Positions 12,408 to 24,794 of a stretch of 60,000 nt of DNA are shown here, piece by piece. Position numbers and translations under genes: made by a program. The notes under the pieces were generated by a model, which worked only from the letters and a program-made list of their open reading frames with translations, was not told the DNA's origin and did no database searches. The stretch lies in NCBI GenBank assembly GCA_914767715.1, contig OU612070.1:3677501-3737500 (forward strand). The letters run 5' to 3'. This stretch comes from Membranipora membranacea. Taxonomy: Eukaryota > Bryozoa > Gymnolaemata > Cheilostomatida > Membraniporidae. The first letter of the stretch is position 1; every line of letters begins with the position of its first letter.

Positions 12408-15400
12408 TTACCGAGATTTATAGAGTTTGTCTAGGGCTGGTTGTTGACTAGAGATGAATTGTTTAGCTGGACCACAGGTAGAATTAACACACAGAGGACA
12501 TCTTAGTGTAAGCTGTGTTGAAGAGGCTTGTCCCTTTTCTAAATGTGTCTTCACTATGTCTGCCAGGCCCTAAAATATTAGATCAAGTCCTGAATATCAC
12601 AGATGTGTCAAAAATCTGGTTTGGAAGCTACAAAAAGACGTGCTGACAGATTGAGCTCCCTACACTTTCCACCCTTGGCTTTACAGGCGTATTACATCAC
12701 AGGTACATTTACAAAAACTAAGCTCAGTGCATAATCCGATCAGCCAAGTTAAGCTATAAATGACTTGAACATATATCAAACTTTCCAAACTCAGCTTCAA
12801 TTCTTCTCAATCATATTTGGATGTTATTAAGAAACCGCATCGGTCAGTGACAAAGGATTGAGTTAATATCAGGTCTGATAATTGAAACTTTGAGAGACAC
12901 GAGCAGGGTAAGAGACATACCGTAATGAATGTCTTGTTGTCATTCATGGCTGCAGCTCTTCGAATGTTTTCTACTCCGACCTGTAAGTAAGTAGGTAAAA
13001 TGTACATCACGGGAGCTTAGGCAGAGTGCAAGCTAAGCAAGGATAAACTTCTGTTTTCAATTACAGTTGCAACCCTAGCTTTTTAATTATATCACATATA
13101 AACATAACCATTGATAAGCCTCATGGACACATCACTTTGATCATACTTTGCCTCCATATGTATGTTCCACATAAGTTCTAGTCTTGGCAAACAACAAAAT
13201 CTCACTAATAGCCATATCTATCCCTGTCACTGTAATTTGAAGTAAACCTGTGCACCAACCACATTGCCATGTTCTTTGTTGTCAGATAAACACTATGATG
13301 TAGCATCTAGCCTTGGATGAGTAATATATTTTCATGAGGAAAAGTGTGCCAGGCTGTGAACACTTGCACCTAAGTTAGTGAAGATTGGTCCTAGTTAACA
13401 TTGAGACCCCGAACTACCAGCCTAAACTAAACACAAACGATAATAATTAACTCCGCTATGGTACATTATGATTATGAGTCACTGCTTTTAGATGTCGGTA
13501 CCTGACTACTAATCTGCCTACCAATGTACATCCATGCTCCACTTAGTACATGAGTACTACTAACCTTCTCTGCGAGTTCTGTAGCATACTCCAGATCTAA
13601 CTCATACAATGTCTCGATATGATCACTAGTGAATGCGATCGGTACAAGGAGTAAATTCTTCTTACCACGCTTAGCCAAGTTCTCTATGGCTGCGTCTGTC
13701 TGTGGTCCCATCCATGCAGACGGTCCGACCTGGCAATAAGTACATAGAGTAACTTTAAAGTGTTTAGGAAAGCAAAAAAAAACAACCACTGTCCATAACC
13801 ATATCAAAGCAATCTTATAGCAATGAACAATAAACTAAATTTACTTGCACAGGACATTGTTGAGTGATAAAACAAAACAGTGATAAAAGAAGGGTCTAGA
13901 CTCTAGGTCTAGAGTATGTTATCTCCCATGCAAAGGATTAACACTACCGTAAAACCTCACCTATAAGTCACCGGACTTATAAGTGAATCACCCCCCTCCG
14001 AAAAAATAAAAATGCTCCAGTTATAAGACACCCCACAGCTATAAGACACCCCACAGCTATAAGACACCGTGTCTTATAAGTGAATCATATCGGTAGTTGA
14101 TGTTTGGAAGCTCTCCATCTTTGAATCAAGTGTCTATTAATGTTCAATTCCCTTGCAGTCTTGTCAAGGTTGTTATTCTTTTCAACTGTTCTCAATACTT
14201 CCAGTTTCTGCTGAATGGTGTAAGAGGTTCTTGGCATGTTTTATTTATTTTGAAAGACTGTGAGAGAGATATGATATGCTGATTGTTGAAAAATTTGAAT
14301 TTTGTGGCACACATTCACTCACTACAAATGAGTAGTTTTGGGGAAAAAGCTGCATTCCCTGGGTTTTGAACACACAAGTCGCACACTTTAACACTGAGCT
14401 ATTCAGCTTCGTTGACTATAATCGGTTTTAGTCCAAGCTAAATATAAAAATGCTTCAAATGATAGTCGCGTCTATATGCTACTCTCTTACAGCCGCCTTC
14501 ACTTAAAAATCCGGATCTATAGGTGAGGGATTACGGTATAATGATGATACACTGTCAGTATAACAGTAAGCCTAGCACTGGCTTGCCTTGGACAGTTCCC
14601 GGGCTGCTACACTTACACCAGAAATTATCACTAAACAGTATTGGTCAAAGTCAGCCTAGTCAAAGATATTTTAGTGTTAATCTGTCACAGGGGAGATAAC
14701 ATACTCTACATCCTTCCAGACCCTGGGTTTTTGCACTATGGAATTGATCATATCATTCAATAATATCCTTGTGCGCGTAAATTGAGTTTTTTGTTGATTG
14801 CTATGCTTTTGCTTTGAAATCAAACGTGGTTGTTTTTTGCTTTCCTGATCAGACAGATTGCAGAATATTAGACATTTACAGAATGAAACATAGAGCAATT
14901 TGAATTTGAGATAGTATGCTGCTGGTTTTGGCCAAATCTCACTTCCATATAGGCAACATATTGTTATGATGAGCAAGAGTCGACAGCTGTTATGCTGCAT
15001 AGAACCCTATATTTATAATTAAGTAATGGCCACGCATTCATTTCAGTCATCTGTCGATTATACCTGACTAAAGCTATGGCACTGGAATGTTGACAGCTTA
15101 ACAGATAGATGGTTTACACCAGAAGTAAAGGGCAGTGGGCTCCACCACTATTTACCCCACACAATTAGATTGTGTATGCTAACCTTTGATTGCCAGACCA
15201 GTCTGTAAGGATGAGTGTTACCAAGAGATTCCATCACTTTGTTCACTGTGGCCGATACCTCAGCTACATAAGGATCGCCTCTCTCCACAACCTAAACAGT
15301 TAGAGATAAGGATATTTTGAAGTGGACAGGAATTGTTTAAATTGAACAGGAACCTTTAAACTAGACAGGAATCTTATAGATCAAATAGAAATAACTTTAT

Positions 15401-18400
15401 AAGGCCAGTAATCTTTTGATCCTTGTGGAAGGCGAAAAGATTCCTACGGTTGACATATTGACCCATGAGGGTATTAGCTTGAGTTTAGTTGAGCTCGTTA
15501 AGTGGTGACTTAATGTTAGCTAATGCCATCTTTTTCTAGTGAGGTGGGCGTTTATAAAATGTAAAGGATTGATATGAGTCAAAGTAATCCAGCCATAAAC
15601 TTTGCTTTTCCAAGCCCGTGAATACTTTTCCTCATTGGAATAATTTACTGCTCTCAGTTAACAATCTTCATGCCAATTAGGAGTTTATTTTAGAATTATG
15701 TTCACCGTCTGAGGTTCCCTAATACCAAACTAGTGAGTGACTGTCAATCTGCCAATATTAAAGGGCAAATCTAGTTTATGACTACTGCAGGTGGTCATAA
15801 GTTCATAATTCATAATTAATTCATCATCGCTACGTTTTGATAGAATTCGAGGACATTGATAACATGAACATTAACACCAGGCATACATTATCTGGGCAAC
15901 TTAAGACTAACCTTCATGGGCAGGGAATGAGCTGAGAATAGTATTACTACATCGTCCTTTACCTCTTCAGGGAATTTACTCAACTCATCTTTGACAACTT
16001 CAACAAATGCCTGAAAAATCAAAAAGTCATGTCCTATCCAGCTGACACATAACAGCAACAAAATAACGCTTCATAAAGATTACAATCTCAATGTTTTTTA
16101 TGTGTGTTTATTGCTTACTATAAAAACTAGAATGAGTAAAACGGTATCAAAGGTATATAAAAAGTTAAAAAGCAATGGGACAGTCAGATAGCACAAAGCT
16201 AGAGCAAAGAATGCCCGACTAGAACTCTCGACGCCACACTCGCCTGCCGGAACGACAGAGCGAAACATCGGCAACCTGCACACAATCAAACCCCCTCCCA
16301 CAGGCGCGCCGCCAGGCCACCCAAGGAACCAGACTGAGTACATGTCTCCACTCCCATAAGGTACCTGTTGTACAGGTTGACACCATGGCACAACAGGGAC
16401 CTCTCACCTCGCTTGTTTTTGGCCTTTTTTGTTCGTAAATTATTTAATCTTGTGTTATAATCATGATCTGATATAAGAGAGTTGATAAACTCATTCGAAA
16501 ATGTTCTTAAAAATAGTTTTAAAGAGCAGTATTGGAATAGCATATTCAAAGGCAAAGTCTTAAAAAGGGTTGAAACATGATCTCTGGTTTTATTCTTTAA
16601 AATAACTTTAACACAACCTTTTTGGAGGACTATTACTCGTTTAAGGTCATCTTCAGCAGCATGGCCCCAGAACTCTATTCCATAGAGCAGGTGCGGGTAA
16701 AAAATGAGTAATATAGTTCGATCATTGTTTTTTTGTCAAAATATGGCCTTACTACACGCATCATTATTACAACCAAATTTAATTTTTTGCACAATTCATT
16801 TATGAGCGACTTAAAAGTAATATTTGAATCAAGGATAATACCTAAAAATTCTGTTTCATTTTTCAGTTCAAGGGTGTTGGTATTCAGTTTGATAACATGA
16901 TCATCGGCACTGATAGCTTTTCTTGGGGATTTAAAAATTACCTGAAAAGTTTTGGAATAGTTAAGTACTAGTTTATTAGCTAAGCACCAATTTTCAACTT
17001 TGTTTAATTTTTGACTTAAAATAGCATGGTCTGTACAAAAAACTGTACAATGTCACGATGACTAAGCAAATAAAGGCATTAGTACAAGAATATGACGCTG
17101 TTCATGTGGCAAAAAAGCTTACTGATCATGATTTGCAAGCTTGTGTAATTCTGTTATAGGTTGTGCAATGATTTACAGATAACCAAATGGCTTTGTTAGG
17201 TATAGGTACTAGTTAGCAGGAAACTTTTTTGACAACTAGGTTGCACAAGCAGGAATTATCAATCATACCATTATAGGATTATATTAGCCCTTTAGCCGAA
17301 TGGTAATTATACAAATGTACCTCTGTGACAAAATTTGAGAAACCTGTGGAGCTCTTAACTACCACGAGTAAGATAAACAGGCTACTTGCTTTACCCCTAT
17401 TGTTATCACAATAACAGAAAGACAACATGCCCATATCGAATGCCCCAACAACAACTCAGCTACATTATTACTAACAACTCCGTTGGATTTACATGTGGAG
17501 TGTCAGAAATTGGGACAAATGCACATGATGAGCTTAACTGAATCATTTTTTGACCATGCTGTTGTCAGCTTAATGCAAGAGAGTGTGGATCAGTAAATGA
17601 TTTCTGTTTCCCTGGTAATAAGTTATAACCATGCTTACTGGTGCCAGATATACAATAATGACCTAGTCTGTGTGTGTCGGCTAGAGTGAGGACATTTCTT
17701 CGTAATCTGTTAATGGCAGTTAATATACCGTGGCATCCATTTATAACTGCTGGCAAGAATTGAAGCGTGTAGACAAGTTAATACAAATATGATACAGAGC
17801 CCTACATTAACTTACATCAACAAGGCCCTGATGTGTGGGCCATCGATCTATACAGCTCCATACCATGTTACTCTCCTCAGCACGCTTAGCGTAATGTCTA
17901 TAGATGGCGTTTATACTGCTTCCTGTTGTAGAACAGCTGTATTGTGGGTATTGTGTGAATGCAACTGCATGCTCTACACCATCTCTATAACAATATGAGA
18001 GACATGATAGAGTATATCTAGTGTTCATAATGAAATGAACATATCAGTTTTCATATCTAGGGATAACTTTTGTGTTTGGTAAATTTTTTTGACAAGAGAC
18101 AGCAATGTAAATGGCGATATGTATGGACTTCCGACAGTGAATAAAGCAGCATCCAGTATTCATAGTTAGTTAAACTATTACATAACGCAATTAACTGGCA
18201 TACTTAGGCCTAAAGTCCAATTAGGTTGGCTCGAATTATCCTTGTCACGCGACCACAGGTTTTTGATAACCTTGGTTTTGGTGGCCGCATGACAACGCTA
18301 GGCTCAAATTATATGAGAAATTTTCAGGGTCACTTATGTTGTTTTAACAATACCTGGCGTAATTATGCTAGAGTCCAATGTTGTTAACATACCTTTCCAT

Positions 18401-19161
18401 TTCCTCGATTGCATCTTCAGTTAGTGGGTCAGCATATCTGAACCCAATGTAATGTTTGTGTGGGGCTGTTTGTGGACTTATCTTGTCTAGTATTTCGCAC
18501 ATTTCTTTGCCCTGAAGGTTAGTCCATTTCTTGATAGGAGAACCGCCACCAATAGCTTCATACTGCTCTATAATACTAGGTGTTCGCCTTCTAGCTATCC
18601 ATTTCGCCAAAGACCTGCAATGTAACATTTATAAGTATGTACACACCAGTCTCTATGTCACTATTGTCTTGGAATTATCTGCGCATTTACGTCATTTCAT
18701 GTACACATTTCTGAATTGTGTGTAGGACAGACAGAGTAACACCTCAAAGAACACAGCTCGGCCTGCACTTGATTATAGTAAACAGAAAGAATCTTATCTG
18801 CAGCCTTTCAAATCTTTGGTAAAGGCTAATGTAATAACCATTAGAAAATTGTTTCAAATTGTAGCTTTTTCCGAAAAATAAATTAGTTTTCAATTTCGCT
18901 TATAGTTTACCATTTTAATCTAGATAATAGACAGACTAATTCTTTAGTATTTCACACATACTTTTGAGCAGGCAGTGGTATGAGATCTTTATCCGAGAAA
19001 AGACGAAGCAGAAATGGATGAACATCTTTAGTGGTCTCAGGTCCTCCAAGGTTAAGCATGATAATACCCGTCTTTACATTACCAGCTGCTGCCACAGAGG
19101 TACTGAAGTGTCTCCTCATCAAACTCTGAGCACACAATCTCTTGGTCGCACATAATGCCAT
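12408..19161 (-). CDS. FECH: Ferrochelatase, mitochondrial, eight exons
   Basis: Inserts ferrous iron into protoporphyrin IX, the last step of haem synthesis, at the matrix face of the inner mitochondrial membrane. Exons are 19161-18962, 18614-18393, 17984-17816, 16010-15912, 15291-15184, 13729-13565, 12980-12921 and 12569-12408. They sum to 1185 bases (394 residues), in phase throughout. Residues 1 to about 28 are basic and Ser/Ala-rich, as expected of a mitochondrial presequence, followed by [12 protein letters not shown]. Family motifs are intact: [53 protein letters not shown] (catalytic His 225) and [12 protein letters not shown] (Glu 305). The four [2Fe-2S] ligands of animal enzymes are present: Cys 158 and CPLCVNSTC (365, 368, 373). 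After the usual SSQQ end there is a short extra tail, [10 protein letters not shown]. The stop TAA overlaps a donor-like GGTAAG, but the protein is already full length. Introns carry a pogo element and a LINE fragment. Confidence 0.96.
13947..14536 (-). mobile_element. pogo/Tigger-like DNA transposon remnant
   Basis: The terminal inverted repeats read CCGTAAAACCTCACCTATAAG on the left and, reverse-complemented on the right, CCGTAATCCCTCACCTATAGA. Both ends are flanked by TA, the target duplication of the Tc1/mariner-pogo superfamily. The interior carries a minus-strand fragment starting at ATG 14237: [18 protein letters not shown], then [10 protein letters not shown] and IQRWR. This is the N-terminal helix-turn-helix of pogo/Tigger transposases and CENP-B-like proteins. 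The catalytic DDE domain is absent, so the copy is non-autonomous. It lies in a ferrochelatase intron. Local ATAAGACACC repeats sit near 14013-14080. Confidence 0.85.
14090..14237 (-). pseudogene. Transposase DNA-binding domain fragment (pogo type)
   Basis: About 49 codons read from ATG 14237 show the helix-turn-helix pattern [15 protein letters not shown] followed by [15 protein letters not shown]. The frame runs into the ATAAG repeat region and no catalytic domain follows. This is what remains of the transposase of the surrounding element. Confidence 0.8.
16080..17046 (-). pseudogene. 5'-truncated LINE, reverse transcriptase C-terminal part
   Basis: Read on the minus strand from about 17046, the sequence gives the region after the catalytic box of a CR1/Jockey-like reverse transcriptase: [31 protein letters not shown], then [21 protein letters not shown] and DHDYNTR near the end. 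The frame breaks by one base at a run of six T near 16710, between LYYSFF and [12 protein letters not shown]. The copy is truncated just at the YADD-equivalent position. It lies in a ferrochelatase intron in the same orientation as the host gene. Dead insertion. Confidence 0.85.
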
Positions 19162-21365
19162 TCTGATAAAATCGGATTATAAGTACAGATTTCGATAAAA
19201 CTATTCTAACCTTGGTATTTTTATTTTTTACTCACTTTGGGTCTCCTCACAATGAACTTTTATGGCTGTCACGCCATTTGAATTAAACAGAGATTTGAAT
19301 TTACCAGAGCCCTTGAGAGACCCATCTGGTGGATCCAAAGTGTCAAACTGCCTTGACTAATAACTTGGTAGGCACACCACAGTCAAATCCCGGTCCGCAT
19401 CTATACTAGGATTATATGCACTGGGGTCCAATACCAGCTGTAGGCTATAGTATTTTTAGTTATCTTGACAAACTGAAAACCTGCTCCTGATGCCCACCTG
19501 CTCCCAAAAACTACTGCAACCAGACGACAATTCTTGCAAATTGATTAGGTCTACTTACTCACTTCAATGGAGTAAGCAGACTGACGTAGGTACGCAAGTC
19601 AAATGGGGACACAAAGTCAGCACATTAACTCCAACAACGCTAGAACTAAAAGAGCAATCTCTGGGTGGTGTTAGGTCAAACCAAAGACTTATGGCTTTGC
19701 TTCTTGGTCAAACCCTTCATCCATGGATGGAGAGAAAATGAATTAAGAGACATGACAAGGTCTATATGTAAACTGAAAGAACTAGACTAGGAGTGGAATC
19801 AAAGCAACAGCAACAGAACAATGATAGAAACAATTGGACACAGCTTCTCTGTGGTGTCTGAACAAAATGGATTGAATCAGATGACCACAGGCACACACCA
19901 CAGACAAATTCATCGAATCAAACAAGTTTATTTTTAACAAGCATGCTTTGCTCACTAATCAATCTATAAGATACTCATTGAACATGGATACCAACCTTGT
20001 AACTTAGTTATCAGTTTTAAATAGTGAGAAAAGACTTTGAATTGAGAAGTGGATGAAAATGTAAATAAATGTTGTATAACTGACTGAATTAATATTTATG
20101 AATTTTTCCTTCTGTGAATAGTTCGTGACATTGCATTTCCGGTTATCAGACAGCGGGCATGACCAATTAATACCCCAACCTTATTTGTTTTGAATCTGAG
20201 GTTTTTGTGCCACATAGACAAGTTATTTGTATTCAGGGTTGTGTCCTCAGTTGTCATGAAGGGATAACTCGAAACTTTAAGCACATGCTTTCCACCACTT
20301 GCTTATTGTTGCATGTATTAAATTACCATATAAAATGTCACATTTGATTAAATTATACATGACAAGGAAATAAAAAAAAGACAGAAAATGCACCGATGCA
20401 GCCGATTTTCCCTCCCACCTGTCCAGGGTAGGGTAGTAGTAGTATAGATTATTTGTCTGACACTTTCAATGAATGATTTCTCACTTTTGATACGTTTTTG
20501 ATTGATTGATTGGTTTATTTGTCACTAACATACTAGTATGTTTTCCTTGCATGCTTTAAGCATACTTTATTAACTAAGTCTGAAATCTGAAAGTGACCGC
20601 AGAAATTTGAATATTGAATTTTAAAGAGAACATTACCAAAAGCAACTGAAAAATGAAGCTGAAACCACTGCTGCCACCGCTGGCCTTTGCAACATTTTTA
20701 TAAGTGTTGGATCTCAGCTAGATTTTAAAGGCACCTGATTGGTCAACAGCACATTTGTCATCACTAATGGTTGACGGCTGGGGAAGAATACTCCCTACAT
20801 TTTGAGAGCTCATATAACTCCATTCAAAGCTACTGGCTAGATGTTTTGATGTCACAACTCTCTATTTAAATTTTTAGACTGGTGGCTATGCTGGGAAAGG
20901 CCCAGCTGTGGCAGCGGTGGTTTAACATATAGAATCGTTTGTTACAAAAATACCAATTTTCAAACCGCACTGCAGCTATAACATTTAAATCCTTGGCAAC
21001 TGAAAGCGATTCCATCTCATTCTGTTGACCACTGGAGGTACTACCCATCGGCGAATATCCACCTTCCAAATCTCCCTGAGGCGCGATGCGATGCTAGAAA
21101 TGGTAACCGAATTCACTGCGATCCAGAGAGAGGGATAGGGAGAAAAAAAGATGTAATAGACAAGGCGTTATTGTCAAAAATTCTTAAAATAGTTTTGACA
21201 GAGCTTTTAGTAGACTGGTCTGTCCTGTTTGAATGTGGTCATACTTTTCACAGTCAATCTCAAGTCACAACACCATTCTACAAAACATATGGATGACTTT
21301 CAATCTAGTTTGGATGTTATAATCACATTTTTTGTGAACATGTAATTGAAGGAGCTGAATGGGGA
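19162..21365. other. Intergenic, upstream of ferrochelatase
   Basis: Must contain the ferrochelatase promoter, but I see no clear TATA box. Two blocks, near 20664-20710 and 20885-20930, are partial inverted complements (CCACTGCTGCCACCGCTGG against CAGCGGTGG), suggesting a decayed foldback. A minus-strand open stretch at about 20966-21080 (GGYSPMGSTSSGQQNEMES) could be an exon, but nothing joins to it. Confidence 0.4.
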
Positions 21366-21500
21366 GGGAGGCTACGGAAGACGAGCAATGACAAACAATT
21401 AACTTTATTTTTCAGAAGAAAAATATTGTGTGTCATCCTTCGGCTTCGCTATTTGCCCGGGCTATGACAGGGAAAATTTTGATAATCAGCAGGTAAAAAA
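21366..21500 (+). repeat. Dispersed repeat R2, copy 1
   Basis: The block with GGAAGACGAGCAATGACA, CTTCGGCTTCGCTATTTGCC and GGGCTATGACA recurs in inverted orientation at 29578-29715. It directly precedes the truncated LINE at 21500. Confidence 0.7.
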
Positions 21501-22330
21501 AAAGTTTGTCAGTACTCGGCTTCCATGTGAAGTCTGGGGTTCCACAGGGCTCCGTTCTTGGGCCTCTTCTCTTTATACTGTACGTAAATGATATGTCCGA
21601 GGATATTAAAAACAGTTACTGTAGATTATATGCAGACGATACCATCCTAAGCTCTGCCACTGATCCAAATCTAATTCAGGATGACATAAATAAATTATAT
21701 ATCTGGGCAGGGAAATGGGGAATGAAGTTCAACAACCTTAAATGTTGTCATCTCCAATTTGGATCAGAAATCCCCACCCATACTTTTTTTCTGGGATATG
21801 AACCGATTCCAGCTTTCGTCTCTGTTAAATATCTAGGTGTGCATATTGATTACAACTTAAAATGGAACACACATATATCTAAGGTAGCTGCCAAAGCAAA
21901 CAGGTCACTTGGAATGGCAAAAATACACTTAAATCAGGCCCCAAAGAAAACAAAGCTCATTGCCTTCAAGACCATGGTGAAACCCATTTTAGAATACGCA
22001 TGCCAAGTGTGGTCGCCACACACAGTAGGTCTTACAAATACCATTGAGAAGGTCCAAAACAATGCCCTCCGATGGATTTACAGGTTAAATAAAACTGATA
22101 GCATAACTGAATGCCGTAACTTAAATAACATTGTATCTCTAGCTGATAGACGGGCGGAGTTAGACACCCTCTTCCTACGCAAGGTGGAGGCAGGGAATAA
22201 AATTGAATAAATACATAAGGTTCTCATCCAAAGCACACAACACTAGATGCAACACCATAAGCTGGGTCCATCGTACCAAGGCATGAAAAATTTTCGTACT
22301 TTAATTGAATTAAGGACCAAGTGAAGGTCT
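21500..22330 (+). pseudogene. 5'-truncated LINE with reverse transcriptase core
   Basis: An open frame of 234 codons (21506-22210) encodes a non-LTR reverse transcriptase from VKSGVPQGSVLGPLLF through the catalytic CRLYADDTIL box to FVSVKYLGVHIDYNLKW, ILEYACQVWSPH and IEKVQNNALRWIY. The N-terminal fingers and any endonuclease are missing, and there is no natural start. Past the stop at 22210 the reading continues in another frame (HNTRCNTI), so a frameshift ended the ORF. Similarity is to the CR1/Jockey side of the non-LTR elements; finer assignment needs alignment. Confidence 0.9.
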
Positions 22331-22684
22331 ACTTCCCCCCTTAACCCTGTTAACAACATCAATGACTAAATCTTAGTACTATGTATGTGACATTGTGTTC
22401 TGTCTGTTTATTCTCTCTTTTTTAAGTGCTTACTAGTATCCTTCAGGTTAGGTCATTCTTTTTGCCTTAGTTGATGCTGCAGTCTATGTCTGGCCTGCTG
22501 CCGATGTGTGAGATTATATTATTAATTTTTTTTTTTCCTAATCTTTGCATTAAACTGTGTAACCATGCTTACATGTGAGTTTATACAGTGTGATAAACCT
22601 ATATGTTCAATAGGTAATGGTGACTCACATTCTGACAACATCTCTCCCCTCAAGTTACCCCCGATGGTCATAAAACTGGTTTAA

Positions 22685-23982
22685 GGTAATGTCAAAGACC
22701 GATCCGAATATCAACATATCATATACCGTTAGAAAGCTGCCGAGCTACTGAAAACGAATACCTGAACACAAACTTGATTCAATGACGTTGTGTCATTAAA
22801 GATAGGAAATGAGGCAGAAAACGCTGTTTTTGTCAACGCAGATGGAGGAGTCAAATTAATTGCAAGAAATTTCAAAACAGGTGGAATGTATACTAAGAGA
22901 TTGAGTTCATAGTAAAATTTGATTTTCTTTGATATATGATTAGTCTAAACTGACTTTTTACGTCACGCCATACAACGCTTTTTTTTTGTGAAGCCGTGAA
23001 AATATGTGAAAATTCAATCATTAATTCAGAACAGATCAGATCAGGCTCGAAACATAATTAATTATGATTTTCCCTTAGAGTACACTTCAAATGTCATACA
23101 TATTGACTTTCAACAAATTAGCTTGCATATTACGAAAACAGTAGACTCTCGAATACAGCTAATATTTTTTGCAACTTTTGCATAACGTCAAATGTGCTGT
23201 CCAAATGACCATTATTGTGGCCAAACAAAGTTTTTTTGAAAGTTCTCACATACGAAGCCGCTTTTATTACCCATGGTGCACGCAAGAAATGCCAACAGAT
23301 TTTTTCACTACAACCATCTTCGTTTTTCTTGAATTTAACGCAAAAGAATGGCCAAAAACACCTCAAAAGTCCCAAAAAATAGCTGTTTTTTGGCATTCTT
23401 TTGTGTTAAATTCAAGAAAAACGAAGATGCAGGGAAAAAATCTTTTGGCATTTCCTGTGTGCACCATGGCTAATGAAAGCAGCTTCGTATATGAGAACTT
23501 TCAAAAAAACTTTGTTCGGCCACAATAATGGTCATTTGGACAGCACATTTGATGTTATGCAAAAGTTGCAAAAAATATTAGCTGTATTCGAGAGTCTACT
23601 GTTTTCGCAATATGCAAGCTAATTTGTTGAAAGTTAATAGGTATGACATTTGAAGTGTACTTTTAGGGAAAATCATAATTAATTTTGTTTCGAGCCTATG
23701 ATCTGTTCTGAATTAATGATTGAAATTTCACATATTTTCACGGCTTCACAAAAAAATGCATTGCAATCTCTAAGTATGCATTCCACCTGGTTTGAAATTT
23801 CTTGCATTTAATTTGACTCCTCCATCTGCTTTGACAAAAACAGTGTTTTCTGCCTCATTTCCGCCCTAAAATGACACAACGTCATTGAATCAAGTTTTTG
23901 TTCAGGTATTCATTTTCATTAGCTCGGCAGCTTTCCAACGGTATATGATATGTTGATATTCGGATCGGTCTTTGACATTACC
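22685..23982. mobile_element. 1.3-kb palindromic foldback element with TTAA flanks
   Basis: The two ends are inverted complements: GGTAATGTCAAAGACCGATC at the left and GATCGGTCTTTGACATTACC at the right, flanked on both sides by TTAA (22681-22684 and 23983-23986). The complementarity continues inward through most of the element and meets near 23370, where AAAAGAATGGCC faces GGCATTCTTTT. TTAA duplications are typical of piggyBac-like elements, but the termini do not start with the usual CCY, so superfamily assignment is inference. Open frames on both strands are mirror images of each other and not genes. Confidence 0.88.
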
Positions 23983-24038
23983 TTAATATCCTATATGCCT
24001 TGAACTGGCTCCTAGGATTAATTGGGAAGTAAGTAAGT

Positions 24039-24794
24039 AACCTACCTTGAAATCTCTCACACTAACTCTCCCCTCCTTCCTCTTTCATTTGCTTCAGGTT
24101 TGAAATTTCTAGCACAAACAGAGCTGACTTTATGGACCAGAGAAAAAAATTGTTCCACAAAATCTGAGTAGGCTGAAATGGCTGCATGAGTAATGACATC
24201 CCCACACTGTGGAGTAGTCCTATCATAAGGTTTGTTGTCATGTTGTCATACATGTACTTTGTACATGTATCTTGGAGTTGTCCTCTCTGTACATACTAAG
24301 GAGTTATCATCAGCTGCCCTGACTTATACATGACAGAGACTGACTTGACCGTGACCTTGATTGAAGATACACACATGAGTACTTGTCTACTGACTTTCAT
24401 GGTGAGTGGGCTGCTTTATATCTTGCCATCCTGATTAGAACCCAACTTCGCAACACACACGATTATTGTACTTTTTTTTTTATTTCACTAAATTGGTTCT
24501 TTTTACAGTCATATATTATTTCTCATAGTTTATTAGAAGCTTAAAAAATAATGAATATAATTTAGAACTCATATATGAGTGTAAAAAGAACCAATTTAGT
24601 GAAATAAAACAAAAAGTACAATAATCATGTGGGGATGTCAATACTCATGCAGCCATTTCAGCCTACTCAGATTTTGTAGAACAATTTTTTTCTCTGGTCC
24701 ATAAAATCAGCTCTGTTTGTGCTAGAAACTTCAAACCTGAAGCAAATGAAAGAGGAAGGAGGGGTGAGTTAGTGTGAGAGATTTCAAGTAGGTT
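24039..24794. mobile_element. Second foldback element with nested inner palindrome
   Basis: Arms at about 24039-24205 and 24622-24794 are inverted complements: CTTGAAATCTCTCACACTAA against TTAGTGTGAGAGATTTCAAG. Inside, 24461-24626 is a separate perfect-looking palindrome, with GATTATTGTACTTTTT facing AAAAAGTACAATAATC and CTAAATTGGTTC facing GAACCAATTTAG. The 24206-24460 segment is unpaired. No target duplication is obvious. A composite or nested element is likely. Confidence 0.8.

Noticed and set aside
19370-19430. tRNA-like B box (AGTCAAATCCCGG)
   Set aside because: No A box at the right distance and no cloverleaf pairing; too weak to call a tRNA or SINE.
23130-23528. Open frames of 88 and 119 codons on opposite strands
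   Set aside because: They are mirror images within the TTAA palindrome, so each is the complement of the other; no protein features.
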